Of a stretch of 64,000 nt of DNA, positions 1 through 12,833 are shown piece by piece. A model generated the notes under the pieces. That model was not told the origin of the DNA, searched no databases, and was given only the letters and a program-made list of their open reading frames with translations. This stretch comes from Blasia pusilla (lineage: Eukaryota > Marchantiophyta > Marchantiopsida > Blasiales). How positions within the stretch are numbered: the first letter of the stretch is position 1; the number at the start of each line of letters is the position of its first letter. Position numbers and translations under genes: made by a program. Location: assembly GCA_050084515.1 (NCBI GenBank), contig CM114272.1:27156001-27220000 (forward strand), in the 5' to 3' direction.

Positions 1-52
1 GGATCTTTTCTCGAGTCAGTGAATGAATGACTTATAATGTGATTTTTAGGCC
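1..52 (+). mobile_element. LINE family 1, 3'-end fragment cut by window edge
   Basis: The first ~50 bases match the 3' untranslated end of the LINE copy at 20671-21730 (the stretch GTCAGTGAATGAATGACTT is shared). The rest of the copy lies outside the window. Confidence 0.75.
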
Positions 53-480
53 ATATTCTTGATTTTCTTAGAAAATGATAGAAAATTCACAAATTTTTTT
101 GGATTCCTTTATTTTCAAAGGAAATCATAATTTACTCATTTATTTATTTTGTTTTGTTTTTTGTTGTAATTTAATTAAAAATATCCCTCTTCATTATACC
201 TCCCAAGGCTTGTTTTTATGAGGCTTGGTGATATATATATATATATTCTCCAAGTTATGTTTTCTAATACACATGTGTGAAAAATGACCGAGATTACTGA
301 ACCAGTCATGGGATATGACTTCTGAATGACTTAGTCATTCTGAATACTATTTGAATAATTATGTTATGACTAATTCATTTTTCTAAGTATAGAAAATGAC
401 TATACCAATACATGTATACTTTGAGTGATATTATGCATAATTCATTCTTTTTCCAATCATATAAACCATACTTTTCTTCT
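53..480. other. AT-rich stretch without a recognisable gene
   Basis: It holds a short (AT)n run near 229-246 and, at about 270-420, many copies of ATGACT and its complement AGTCAT. The same motif-rich texture recurs at 59870-60170. No coding potential was seen. Confidence 0.5.
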
Positions 481-2372
481 AGTGATGAGTGCTCTACCTA
501 TTTGGGAGAAGATGGACATCATCAACATTGTGGAGACCTGGGAACATGAGAGCAATATCATTCAAGACTTGCAAGGCTCTAGTTTGGTGGGATCAACTTG
601 GAACAAAAGAAGACAACGGTCATGAAAAGGTTATGGCGTTATTGCTACTTACATCAGGTGTTGATTTCTATATCTCATACATTTAGAAGATCGAGAGATC
701 TCGATCTTCTAAAAGTTCACAATGGAACCCTTGGTTTTCCCAACTCTCACTCTAACATCTGTTTCTCCTCTTCCAATGATAGCACCATAGACTATCTTTT
801 TTCTTCATGAATGAGATCATGCTCCTCTTTGGTTTACTCTTGCCTTGTTGAAGAGAACTCCACTTTCATCATGTCAATCAATTATATCTTCTCATAAGTT
901 TTGCTTAGATCCTTGCAAAAAAAACCCTTACTTGATAATTAACAATAACTCTTGACTCACAGTATATGTAGTGATGATCCTTTAAAACCAAATTTCCAAC
1001 TAGCTCAACTACTCAAAATCATTGCATCCAAGTTATTTTCTCAAACCATTTTTCATAGATGATGTTGAAAAGTGGTTGGAGGAATGTGAAAGTGAAGGTG
1101 TGAAGCTTGGAGACTTTGTTATTAAAGCTTTATTGTTTGCACATGATGTCTATTCTTAGCACGAGATGTCATTAGTTTACAAAAGCACCTTGACACTTCG
1201 AAACGTTTTTGTATCAAGAATTATATGGAGGTTAATGTGGAGAAGTCTAAAATCATGGTAGGGGGTAAGAGATCAAATTTTTCGTTCTTCTACAAATGAC
1301 TAAAATATAACAAGTGAATAGTTATATATAAGTATGTACGCATTGATTTCTCGCATGACTATAGTTGGGCACTTTGCCTTAAAAAAAAGTAGAAGTAGGT
1401 TACAAAGCTCTATATTGACTTTTAAATCGGTAATGATAAGTTCATCTTGTATCTTGGAGTCTTTGGAAGTTCTTTTTTATGAGCTTAGTTATGTATGTGG
1501 TTTATATGGGACCCAAGTTTAGGGCCCTACTTGCAAGAAGATAGGTTGGGAGAACGTGGAGTGGGTGCAAAAGATCTTTCTACAAGAAGAATTGGGTGTG
1601 AGAAACCAAACTCCTGATGTTATACTTCTTGCGGAAAGAGGTTGTCTACCACTCTAGACGGAAGCTCTTTAATTGACCGTCACTTATATTACAAGGGTTA
1701 AATCTCTTGATATGTCTCAACTCCCTTATCAAGTTTTACAAGCCACATGTTCGATAGGTTGGATTACAAATGTGGTGATTTGGTCTACAAAATGGAATTT
1801 GACTGAACAAAATTGGGACTTGAAACCGGTGGCACTCCTTGACCAACTACAAAAGCAATTTCTCAAGACTCTTTAGACCAACCCGGCCACACAAATAAAG
1901 TATTATCAACTTCATATTAATAGTATGTCTGTATATTATGAAGAAAGATACCTACTTGTGGGGATCAACACTTTCTTAAGTCAAATATCGCACGACATCA
2001 AACACAGTCTTACACACTAGGCATTGAGGAAGGATGATGGCTGAATATTGATAGAAGCAAACGAATTTGTAGGTTATGTGATTTAAGAAGTATTGAGGAT
2101 GAAGAACATATGTTTGTTGTATGTCCATAATATGAAGAGATTAGACTAGCCCATAAAATTGATTTGGGGAATTTCTATTCCTTACTACAACCCGTGCCTC
2201 CTATTTTATGTTCTTATATCAGGGATACCATTATTTATCGCTCAAGTGCTCTAGGCATTGGCTAGGATAAGCCCTCTAGGGTCTTTTCCTATTTCGGTGT
2301 ATTACTTATGATGAGTTTTTTAGCCTTTTAACATTTTGGGTCCCACGGGCTTGAGTTATTTAACATTAACCA
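481..2372 (+). mobile_element. LINE family 1, internally deleted and decayed
   Basis: About 490-620 encodes an endonuclease-side fragment (IINIVETWEHES, GSTWNKRRQR) that matches 54115-54381 on the other strand. About 1065-1260 is the reverse-transcriptase motif C region, where LLFADD has become LLFAHD, so a catalytic Asp is lost. About 1330-2270 is the C-terminal region, with many stops, ending in a Cys/His segment (CRLCD, DEEHMFVVCP) typical of LINE ORF2 C-terminal zinc knuckles. The end near 2330-2372 carries the family 3' signature GGGTCCCACGGGCTTGA followed by a degenerate TTACCAT tail. Most of the RT core is missing. It is a dead copy. Confidence 0.8.
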
Positions 2373-4365
2373 TAAGCTGAAGTTGCTTTCTACTCTGCTA
2401 GAGTCGAGCTTTTATCATCTTATTTTGATCTAGTTTCTTACTATACAATACTGCGAAAACTCGTATAGTAGAATTATAGATCTATTTTCACTTTATGTTA
2501 CAACTTCATAATTTTTTGCATCACTTGTATGTAACATATTGTTTCATGTAAGGCAATTTCATTTTTCATCAACACTAGCATCTACATACTACCATAAGTT
2601 TTCACCACATCAGTCTTTTTGTTTTTCTAACTTGCAATATTCCTTAAAATATTGGAATTTTTTAGAAGTCTCCATGTAGACTTCATTATTCAAAACTTAT
2701 TACATTTACACAGACATGTGCTTATATGTTATTTTGTAACTCACTATGTGTAACACATCGATTTAAGTATGATATTTTAGATGCAAGTTTGATCTTTACT
2801 TTAAATAGCCACTTTAAAACGTAAATCTTGTATTTATTCTTTATTAATGAGCTGTTTTATTTTTATGAAATTTAAGTACATAAATATGCTTATTTCCTTG
2901 TTATGGACTCGTCATACTCATATTTTTTCATAGCTATATAGTGGGAATTCTAGATCAAACAATTGGTATTGTACTATAGACACCTTATACATTAGTTAGT
3001 TGTTTTCTTTATTTGCTTGTAATAAGCAAATTATGCTTTCTTGTATCAAAGGCCTTCCGGTCCTTATACTTCCACTCATATTTCTCAGCTTAAACATTCA
3101 ATGCTCTTTTATACCTCTCTTGTACATTGGTTAACTGTTCTCTCTATTTAGCATCTTGCTATATTTTTTCTCGAGTTACTTAATGGAAGATGTTTTGCCG
3201 TGTACATTTGTAAATCATTAAGTCTTGACATTTTATTCAAATTCAAGGAATGATAAATGGTAAATGGTAAATACATCAAGCCTGACAACATATTGAGTTG
3301 TGCATCCCATTATGTATGAACTATAAAAAATACTCAAAGACCAGAGGATTTAGTTCAATCAACTAGTGTTTGAACTATCATTTTGTAGTAAGCTACTCTC
3401 CTTCAAGATTTACAATATCGATATTACAATCCATTTTAAATGTTTTGTAAGTCTTCATTCAAAACTTATCAAGGTTATGCTATTGACATTTTTCCCTATT
3501 CTCTACACTTGTGTCTTTGTCAATCCATGTACACCACATGAGAACATGTGAACCATCAAGACGTCCAAGTTTGAATGTATCTACTTCTCATAATGTGAAG
3601 GCCACGGTATGAATGTCAATATTGACTTAGACATTGGTCATCTTGCATAGTTGCATCACATGTCCGGATGACCTTTTGTGCCATTAAATGTTTATCATAA
3701 TATCTCTACAACACTGAACAAAGAGGAAGAGAGAAGGAGAATTTTCAATTGTCAAAAATATGTTAGACTTAGCATATGAAAATAGTCAAGCACATTTAGA
3801 GAAACTTCAGACTATAGAACAATAATTGAAGGCAACGAGAGATCTGTTTGTCGAATTTTCTAGAGATGTAACTCCTTTGGTGAAAGCTGAATCAAACTCA
3901 TTCTCCAATTGCTAGTAATTCCATCTAAGTTAAGCTTATGATCTCACAACTAGAGTCTACATATTTCGGTCTGCAAAATTTTCCATGGAGTTCATATTCA
4001 TATAATTTTCTATGTGAAGCACTCTTTGTTCTTCCCATGAGCAATATATAAAGAAGACATTAGTTAAATGCACACTTTGCAAAAATGATGTCTACCAATG
4101 TCAAGAATCAAGAATTACAAGCTAAAACTACTTAGTTATTCATGTTCGTTTCATGCAACACTTCAATAATTCAGTACTGTGAATTTACATAGTTTAATAT
4201 AAACAAACTTTACGTGTGTTGGTTTTAGAATTAGCCAATTTTAAGTCATTCTTGCATCACGAGACTTAGTATTGAGTTGTTGTTACATTAAGGTGCTCAT
4301 TCTCTCAAAATATGCTTGCATTTCACCACCATGCATTTTATTGTTTAATCACTTACTTCTAAGTA
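2373..4365. other. AT-rich intergenic DNA, no gene seen
   Basis: No open frame of credible length or family resemblance was found. The only recognisable item is an orphan LINE tail at 3252-3284. Confidence 0.5.
3252..3284 (-). mobile_element. Orphan LINE family 1 tail
   Basis: GATAAATGGTAAATGGTAAA followed by TACATCAAGCCTG is the reverse complement of the LINE terminus GGGCTTGATCTATTTACCAT. Only the tail is present. Confidence 0.55.
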
Positions 4366-5095
4366 TCTATACTATTATTGGAGAGTGCCTTCTCAATTTT
4401 CAAACTCTTCTGCTTTTGACACTTGGGACTCTTAACCAATAGGATTGCTCATCCTTGGAGCCAATATGATCGTTCGAAGTTGATTTTAAATAATACTTGA
4501 CACTTTTGGAAGTTAATTAGGAGGTAATTTAAAATTTTGAATGTACACTAGTTATTACTTGTGATAGGGTCTATCAACGTACATCATATTTTGTATTGAC
4601 CTCTTGCTATTATGCCATATATAATCGTTCAATTCCATTTAATTAATATAGAGAAAGGATGCAAAGAGAGCTCTTTTCTTGACCCTTGCATGCTATTATA
4701 TTAGATTCAAGAATGCCACTCCTCAAATATTTAGAATCAATGCAATGTAGATTTTTAAAATCGTAACTTACTCACACACTTGGAGAGTTAGTGAGTATGT
4801 TATATGATTTAAAAAACTAAGATGGCATTAGCACTCTAGTTTGAACTTACTATAGTGCTTACATACCAGTTTATATTCTACAGCACGCCGCACACTAGTT
4901 TAAACTAGTGTAAGCTTATGCGATGTACGAGTTTAATTATTTCCCATTATTTACTTTTAAAATATGAAAGTATCAATTCAGATCAGGTTCGAACGGTCCT
5001 ATTGGTTTAGAAGATGAACTATCTTATTTTCTTAAAGTGCCAAGTGTAAAAAAATTTGCAAAATGAAGGGCACTCTTCCAAAGTGATATTTTTTA
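4366..5095. repeat. Inverted-repeat element with a Helitron-like end
   Basis: The left arm (~4378-4475: GAGAGTGCC, GACACTTGG, ACCAATAGGA) and the right arm (~5000-5095, read in reverse: GAGTGCCC, ACACTTGGCA, ACCAATAGGA) are diverged inverted copies in the same motif order. The left border TCTATACTATTATTGG resembles plant Helitron 5' ends, and a similar sequence ends a block near 29190-29212. No protein is encoded. It is either a non-autonomous Helitron-related element or another fold-back element. Confidence 0.5.
4892..4911. repeat. Perfect 20-bp palindrome
   Basis: ACACTAGTTTAAACTAGTGT is its own reverse complement. It lies inside the inverted-repeat element. Confidence 0.8.
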
Positions 5096-5294
5096 CCCGT
5101 CATTGAAACATTTGAAAGGTAGCTTACCCCTCAAAGTGACCCCAAGAATTTTAAATACACGGATTTATTCTAGCCGAGGTAGATGGGACTAAATGACTTA
5201 ACATGGAACAAGTATCAATCAAGGAGTAACATAGAGGAGGGACGTCCCACGAGGATATGTTTGATACCATTTGTGGTAGGTACAACACATTGTG

Positions 5295-6308
5295 TGTCGC
5301 GACCCTCATGACCAAACGAGTGCCAAGCGGAACATCGGAACATTAGCGGGCTCACACTAAGATGATTTGCGGATTGGAGTAGTCTCAAAGAGTAGACAAG
5401 AGATGAGACGCGAGCGAGGCGTCGCGTTTCAGATGTTGTGGTCGCGACCGAGAAACCTGGACCAAACGCGGAATGAGACTTGAAAGAAGTCGAATCTAGG
5501 AAGTGGGTTGTCAAAGGAAGAATCCGAATTTGGAATGCCACTAGCGTTTGAGAGTTTCCGAATGTATTTATGGCCATTACTTTTAGCGCCAAGATGCATT
5601 TGGATTAAATAAGGGTGCGTTAGAAAGGTTATGGAAAGCCGGTTCAAACACACTAAAGATCTTTGCAAACGCTTCAGCAGCGGCTGAGAAAAAACCCGGA
5701 AACAACTGTAAGTAGAGTCGGGTTGAGGGCCACAATGAAGGGCCTGACCCTGCTTTTCCAAAGGGAGGGGGAGGGGGGGGGAGTTATTGGAGAACCCAGA
5801 AGTACTAGTAAGGGGGAAGATCTTCGAGAGTGCTTGGAACCCGAACCCCACTTTGGGCGCCGCGGGGCGGCTCAAGGGCATGGAACGGAACGCGAGTTTG
5901 GGGGTTGGGTTGGAAAACGTGCACCAAGTCTCTTGAGGTGACTTTAGACATCCCTCTTGGATTTCACCCCGCGACTCAATTACTTGGGTCTCGGTTTGGA
6001 ACTCACACGAGGACCGTTGAACAGTTGGGATCGCTAGGCGCTCGGGTGCCATTGCAGATCCCTGGACTAACCAAGAAGTTTGTTCCAAGTCTTGAAGGAC
6101 TTGCCGTGTGTTGGAAACTAGGGATGAAGGAAGGTTGAGCTTGATGAGACGCCGAGTTGAGAACTCGGTGGGTTGGAACGCTGGTTGGCCTAGACCCGAC
6201 TAACGAGAGTGCGTGTTTGGGTGCAGATCGGCGATGAGATCGTGACCTACTGAACGTACGCTTCCGCAACACTAAAGATTGACGTTCAAGGAGAGTAGGG
6301 GCGTGACA
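5295..6308 (+). mobile_element. Solo LTR, 1-kb TGTCGCGAC family, copy 1
   Basis: It starts TGTCGCGACCCTCATGACC and ends GAGTAGGGGCGTGACA, giving the TG...CA ends of an LTR. It is 1014 bp and closely similar to 32383-33385 and 34457-35455. The flanking pentamers are TTGTG (left) and CTGTG (right), a target duplication with one transition. No retroelement coding sequence adjoins it, so it is a solo LTR left by LTR-LTR recombination. Long open frames inside occur on both strands and are not counted as genes. Confidence 0.85.
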
Positions 6309-7259
6309 CTGTGTGTCTCTAGAGTCTAGATCCACTTGTTGTGCATTTAGCACGCGCTCTAGTTGGGGCCGAGAGGATTGACACTCACGATGTTGTGCGG
6401 AATATCATGTTCAGCATAGCATAGCTTGCGAGAGTGGCTTCCACATGTAGAGAGGGAGGCACTATTCCATACGAGATTCCCTTATCCGTGTTAATCTTCA
6501 TATGACAAAAATGGTAAATGGTAAATAGATCAAGCCCATGGGACCCATAAGAGGTTGAGGTGGTGGCGACGAACATTATAGTGGCAGATCTTGCACGAGT
6601 GGTAGCACAAGGGAGATTGCTACAAGGAGCAATGGTAGCGAGGAAGAGGACCCATCTCTACGATCGAGTTTAGGATGAACATTAATTCGCCCCCCCTAAC
6701 CATAGAGATGTATGGGCCTCACGGGAGAGGTTTGATACGTCCCTTATGCGATTTTCTATGGTAGACATCGGGACTCCATTCCTTTGGAGCGTCCCCAAAC
6801 CGATCCCAAACTTTTACGGCGGGCTTCGGCAATGCAATTGCGTCCGTGTCTCAGTCGGCGTGAAAATCCGAAATTGCAACTGCAAGGGTATGAACGACGG
6901 ATTCGAGATCGTCCGCTGGAGCGCAGCAGGTTGTGTTTTCACAGTATGTTCCCGCTCTGTATTTCTCCGCTCTGCCACACCTGCTCTCGTCCCTTCCGAC
7001 TCCGGTGCATTTTTTTCGTGACTGCCGATCGTGCAGCGTCAGTTCTGAGGGATTTTCTTGGCGCTCTCGCGATGATGATCATACCCTCTCTATACCGATC
7101 ATGATGTGTAGAAGTTATGCCTTTTTTTTATGGGTTGCTGTTCAACCCCGAGTGCTGTGGGTCAAGAAATTCTTGCATTATTAGAAATGATTGTGGCGCT
7201 CATTCGACGTTTGCTTCATCTTTATCTGTGGTCTCTGACAAGTGTAGATATCTGAGGCG
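6309..7259. other. Unassigned stretch, no gene supported
   Basis: Overlapping open frames of 80-106 codons at 6746-7184 occur in all three + frames and resemble nothing I recognise. A LINE tail lies at 6511-6553. Confidence 0.4.
6511..6553 (-). mobile_element. Orphan LINE family 1 tail
   Basis: ATGGTAAATGGTAAATAGAT followed by CAAGCCCATGGGACCCAT is the complement of the 3' end of the LINE at 20671-21730, cut off after ~40 bp. Confidence 0.65.
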
Positions 7260-7720
7260 AGCGTAGAAATAACGAACTGTCAAACAAAACTCGAATGATG
7301 CTTCATAGATTGCCCCCGAGCACGCTAACGTACAGTATAGTTCAGATATCCGAATACAGTCTCTCACAGAAGAAAAGAGAGGACAGATTATGTAGATTTT
7401 GCAACTCGGGGCTTGTTGATGATGAACATCACTACCTCTTCGACTGCACCTTTCACGATCACATTAGGCTTGACTTCCCGGATCTCTTTGTTCACCGAGC
7501 TCCCAGGGTCCTCCCGTTCATGACTAGGCAGAATCAGACTCAGATTGCTAAATTCTTGCATAGTTGTGTGAAGACCAGGGACACTCACCTGGCTCTGAGG
7601 ACCCCTTAGGCCCTCGCTGGTGCTTGCTCTCTCTCCAAATTTGTGGTTAAGTGTCAAAACTAAGTCCCATGGCCCTGTGGGGTCCCCGTGGACAATAAAT
7701 CTATTCATTCATTCATTCAT
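7260..7720 (+). mobile_element. LINE family 2, C-terminal ORF2 fragment with CATT-repeat tail
   Basis: An open frame at 7295-7609 contains RLCRFCNSGLVDDEHHYLFD, a C-x2-C-...-H-...-C pattern as in the C-terminal zinc knuckle of LINE reverse transcriptases, followed by an Arg- and Leu-rich end. After a short 3' region (GGGGTCCCCGTGGACAATAA) it ends in a CATT/ATTC microsatellite (~7694-7716). The protein differs from LINE family 1, so this is a second family. It is 5'-truncated and lies ~350 bp upstream of GPAA1. Confidence 0.7.
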
Positions 7721-8061
7721 ATTGTACGAGAAGGTTTTGTGGCGTCGTCGAACAGTCTATTTGTTCCTCGGTTACATCCTCAGAAGCGTCTTTCACTCAA
7801 AGCGATTATCCACAGGGATTCATTTGTTCGAAATCACTGGATACCAAAGTCCTTCCTCATATCCCAAATGATTTCTTATTAACCAAAGTTTCTTCCACGT
7901 ACCAGTTGCACATTCTGACATTTTTCGTTGTGGTCTCAGGACGCCTTGTAGTTCTGCGTACGTGAAGATCCTAATAAGTTTTTCGTTCCTCGATCTCCAC
8001 CCGGTGCTGTCTTCTTCCTTCTCACATGATCTCTCCCTCCCGCCGAAGGAGATAAGCAACT
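7721..8061 (+). promoter_or_regulatory. Presumed promoter and 5' UTR of GPAA1
   Basis: This is the sequence between the LINE family 2 tail and the GPAA1 start. No clear TATA box was identified. The assignment rests on position only. Confidence 0.35.
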
Positions 8062-11000
8062 ATGGCAGTACCTCAGCGCAGTGCCGAAGAGCGGAAAGCT
8101 CCTTTGTTTCTGTTAATGAGTTATGTGTTTGATCTAGCGCGTCGGCACCACGGCGTTTTGTGCTACACTGCCGGTTGTATAGCAGTACTACTTTTACCTA
8201 TGCTGGCGAAAAATACTTACATTTCGGAAAATGCTCTTATGCCAGGTCTGTTTTGAACGTACGCGATCTAAAAGATTATCAGATTATGGATTCATTTGCG
8301 TTGTAGATTCTCTTGTCCATATCTATATGCGGATTGGCTCTTTCTATTGTTCGCGGTTCTTGACGGGTATAAATCTAGAAAGGAAGGATAACGTGTCTTG
8401 TGGGAATGTTCAGTATTCCGAGTCTGATCCTCCCCCTAGATGAGATTTCAGGCTTTCGAGAGTAGGAATGAGGAGCGTAATGCAGATTGAAAGTGGAATG
8501 CAGCTTGTATTTACTGAAGGATTCTGCCGTGGGACCCTGGGCACCACATTTTTGTCTTCGTTCTGCAGGCTCTGGGTATGCCGGGTTCGGAAATTTGGAA
8601 ACCTTGGATGCACGTGCTTCTGCTTTGGAGATAAGGACGTTAGTATCTCAGGAGCGTGATGGTCGAAGGTGAGCCGCTCATTACTTGATCATAATGGACG
8701 AACAGAAGGATTGTCTGTGAGTCGATAGCATTATTTCCTTACTGCGAACAATCCACCCTTAGGTATAATTCTTGGAGATTTCAATAAATTTAGTTTTCGA
8801 TCTTACACATTTACTATATGGATGACAGTCTTGCATGATGCAGGGCTGTATCAAAGTGGCTTGTTCAGCGTATGGCTGCACTTGGAGCGGATTGCTATGT
8901 GCATCCATTGTCCCCTCCTACTTCTGCCTTCTTGTCGACTACCTTTCCTACACCTTCTGATCATTTCAAGTGGATCCCATCCAATCAAAGCAGTCATGTT
9001 GAACCAGGGCAACAGATATTTGCATCAGTGAATGTAGTTGGCATAATAAGGGCTCCCCAAGCTGAAGGCAATGAAGCTATAGTTCTTGTCACTCCTTTCG
9101 ATGTGGAGCAATTTGGACAGGAGAGTGCACTGACCTTGGGGTTGGGTTTGGCTCTATTTGCACGACTAAGTCAGGCTCTTTGGCTGGCAAGGGATATTGT
9201 CTGGTTGATACCTGACTCCAATTATGGTGTTTACTCTGCTGTTGCCGGTTGGTTGAAAGAGTACCATGAGCCAAAAGTCAAGGGTCTTTCAATACATGAG
9301 AAGAAGAAATTGGGCCTCATGACACAGTTTCTGTTAAAAGATCTGCAATTCTCTCGCCAAGAAGTTGATGACTTAACTATTGGAGATTTCAAGCGTGCTG
9401 GCACAATTGCAACAGGACTGGTTTTTGAATTGAAAGCTGATAGCAGTGTACCAAGTAATGCTGTGACCCTGTGGGCAGAGGGGCCTAATGGTCAAATGCC
9501 TAATCTGGATTTTGTCAACATTGTGAGTTCCATAGCTGCTTGGCGGGAAGGCCTGCAAGTGCGATTGGAGGGTCTTCCAATTGTGAAAAGCTGGCCATGG
9601 TTGAGAAATATCGATGTGATGCTGGGAAAGTTCACCAGCCTGGCCAAGAAACTTAGTCCAAATTCAAAATTTGCATCTCCTGCGGCAGTGTATTCAGAAA
9701 ACTTTGCAATACTCTTGAACTCCATGTTCTTCCAAGTACAATTCTTTCCCTGAATAGTACCTGCCTTTTTTTAGACAATAGTATAATTTCTACTGGAATG
9801 TGTTTGGTTTAGGCTTGTCTGTGAAGTTCCAGCCTCCTAGAAACTTTTCCATCTGTTGTCTTAGAATGTAGAATATTTTGAGATCAGTAGCTTGTGGTAT
9901 GAAAGAGTTCAACATATGGAAATGTTTCACTTATTGTTTGAAAAAGGGATGTTAATTTTTGCAACACTACAAAAACTTTATCTAACAACCTTTGTAGATA
10001 GCTAGTTTCCTGTTCATGACTCTAGATTGCCGCTAGGGTGTTCCAATAGGGGCCTAGACATGTGTTGACCACAGTAAGAATTCTTCCAATGTTTTCCATT
10101 AAAAGTCCAGCCATGGTCACCCTGATGGTGTCACAGATTAGACCCACAACCCCTAAATGATGTTTTAACTCTTCTATTCGAATATGTACTCACTGATGAG
10201 TTCTTTTACTTCAAAGTTTTCTGTCCATCAAATTTCCCGTGCTCCCTTATCCCATACCCTTAAAATCCCGTGCCTTCATATCTCTGTTAATTGTTTCCTA
10301 GCATCATACTTTTTGTGGAAATATTATGGACCAATAGCTTTCTTGGATTCAATTCCATTCAGGTTGTAGGCTTGCCAACAGGAGCACATGGAGCTTTTCG
10401 AGACTATCAGATTGATGCACTCACACTGAAGTTTCCTTCGTCAGAAAATATCCCGGATTATTTGGTGAGCAAGTTTGGCAGGTAAGCTTGATGGCTGCTA
10501 CTATTTTGTTCTTTCTCTTTGATATCTCTTGTGCATGCTACCCTTCCACTATGCTGATTTTTTCCTTCATCCAGATAGTATACGGCAGATACAAAGAAGG
10601 AAGCCCAGTACTGCCTCTCCCTGGACCCCAGGAAAAACCTCACAGTGTATGGTGTGACGACCTATCATAGAGCCTGTAGAAAGCGGATATCAGAGGAAAG
10701 ATGTGGAGGGTGATGGAGTAAATCAGAGTAGTGATTCAACAAAAACAAGCTGAGGTCTCAGCTCTAAGGATCTTCAATTGAAGGGGAATGTTGGCCTTGT
10801 AGGTTTTGCTCTTCTTGGTCAACATAACAGAAGTGCATGTTAAGTTGGCAACATTCTAGCATGTGCTCAAGGGTGTTGAACTCATAGATACCTTCCAGGA
10901 AGCAATGTCAAATTGTGGTCATAATTCCTTTGATGATGTGGATGTCTGTGCAGACTTCTTGAGGGAGTGCTACGCTCTGTGAACAATCTGCTAGAAAAAT

Positions 11001-11911
11001 GGCATCAATCTTTTTTTCTTTACTTCCTCTCCTGTCCAAACAAGTACATTTCTGTGGGTGTTTACATGATCCCTTTTGCTTTGCTGTTGCTAAGTCTTCC
11101 TCTTTCAGCAGCTGCATTATGTTATCCATTGGAATGGGACAACGAAGTTGGTAAGGTCCCAAAAGAAGATCCTGTGGTCATCACTGGGACAAAAGTAGGG
11201 AGGAAGGTCGACATGGAAAATAAGGAACTGCCCATCTCTACAGGAGTGATCATGGGAGATGTGTCAAGGAATTGGTTGCTAGCCTTGGCATCAGTTGGTG
11301 CAGTCCAGCTTTGGGGTTTCTTTGTTGCATTTACCCTATATCTGATCTGTCAAATGAAAGCCAGGGCAGAACTTAAATTATTTGGTTGGTTGGTGGTGTT
11401 GATTACTAGCCTGTTTGTAGCACTTAGTGTCTGCCGCTACTTGTCAAACAGTTTTTATGCGTCTAACCGAATAGAAAACTTGAAAGATGAACTGTCTCAA
11501 AGCTGGGTGGCTGTAAAATCTGTGACTCTTGGCTTCACCACAATTGGCCTTGCAGTTATGTCAACAATTAATTATCCTGTGGCGCTGGTAGGAACCTTGC
11601 TATTAGTTCCAATGTGTCTGGGTGTGTTGCCTCTGCAATACATTCGGCAGTATGTACACAATCAGAGCCCCACAGGTATCTTGGCTTTGGGTGCAGGCAC
11701 GATGTGGACCTTGATAGTATCCCCTCTTGGCGTAGCTGTGCTGGTGAGGGCTTTCTATGGGCATCTGTTTGAGTTTAGCCCTAGCAATTTATGGAATTTA
11801 CTGGAAGGTTTGCTTGAGTGGCGCAGTGCACTCCTTCCATACGTGCTATTGATTCATGGTCCTTGTGCAGTTCTCTGCATAACTATTCTCTTTTCCACTC
11901 AAATAAAGTGA
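8062..11911 (+). CDS. GPAA1: GPI transamidase subunit GAA1/GPAA1, five exons
   Basis: It is an ER-membrane subunit of the complex that attaches glycosylphosphatidylinositol anchors to proteins. Exons read from GT/AG sites and frame continuity are 8062-8245, 8569-8668, 8844-9735, 10363-10481 and 10954-11911, giving about 750 residues. Exon 1 encodes one membrane segment (about residues 32-48) and the family signature NTYISENALMPG (51-62). Exons 2-4 encode the lumenal M28-peptidase-like domain, including KWLVQRMAALGADCYVHPL, VVGIIRAP, a WLKEY segment and GLPTGAHGAFRDYQIDALTL. Exon 5 encodes LLEKWHQSFFLYFL, GVYMIPFALLLLSLPL and several further hydrophobic segments. All splice phases agree. The reading frames contain no stops. 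Plant GAA1 proteins are of similar size. The start codon is the first ATG of the hydrophobic N-terminal exon. AATAAA overlaps the end of the coding region. Confidence 0.93.
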
Positions 11912-12662
11912 TGCGATTAGGATATGGTTTGAGATTAAGATGTGACTCGTGAATTGAGATATTTGTACAGAACATGCATAAAATGATGGATGTGGTAACT
12001 TTAAGATATTCCTCCCATTGTTTATTTGATGTGTAGAATTTAGATGTATGCCGATTTTAATTTTTGATATTTAGAATTTTTATAATGTTTTAACGACACT
12101 CTCTGTATGTTACTTTTTCTCCTCATCACCTTTTTTTCTTATCAGATATGAGGGAAAATTTTATACGATATACATTATGGTAATTTGTACAGGGTGTAGG
12201 GTCAGAATGGAACTGATTAGTTAGGATGTTAAGCTTTTCAGTGCCGAAATATTCTTTTCGTTAAATCAATGTTTGTTATTTTCACGTGCTTTTTTATGTA
12301 CAATCTGCTGCCCAATTTCCGATGATGTACAATTCGAGACGTACGAGACATGTACGGGACTCTAATATTCCACACATAAGAGGTACACACATTTGATGCT
12401 TGCCCAGCACACTTTCGGTAATTGACATTCTCACAATCCCCAAATTGAAGACCTATTTACCTTTTCCACTTCAAGTGTCTGAGCACCGGAATCAAATTCC
12501 TCTTCTACTATTAGTGTCTGAGGACCGAATCTCTCAATTTTAGAGATATTGTTGATCTACCTCAAAATTTACTTGCATGGCAACCAATGAGAGCATATTC
12601 TGAAACATAAATGAACCAAAGTTTTTGATGTCATTTATGTCAAATCGGACAAACATGGGAAA

Positions 12663-12714
12663 TCAACCTACACCGGCTGAAAAGTCACTCAACCTACACC
12701 GGCTGAAAAGTCAC
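12663..12714. repeat. 26-bp unit repeated twice
   Basis: TCAACCTACACCGGCTGAAA plus AGTCAC occurs twice, back to back and identical. Confidence 0.9.
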
Positions 12715-12770
12715 TCATTGTTAGATCCGAATCAGATCTAATTCTCTGGTCAAGAAATGTGCACCCACAT

Positions 12771-12827
12771 GTTCTGAGTATAAGATATATTGGGTTTAAG
12801 TTCTGAGTATAAGACATATTGGGTTTA
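12771..12827. repeat. 29-bp unit repeated twice
   Basis: GTTCTGAGTATAAGA(T/C)ATA followed by TTGGGTTTA is present twice in tandem with one or two differences. Confidence 0.85.
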
Positions 12828-12833
12828 TGTCAT

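Noticed and set aside
5429-6088. A 219-codon - strand frame (and partners at 32517-33165 and 34657-34947) conserved in three copies
   Set aside because: All three lie inside solo LTRs with target duplications. Conservation follows from LTR copy number, frames are open on both strands, and no domain is recognisable.
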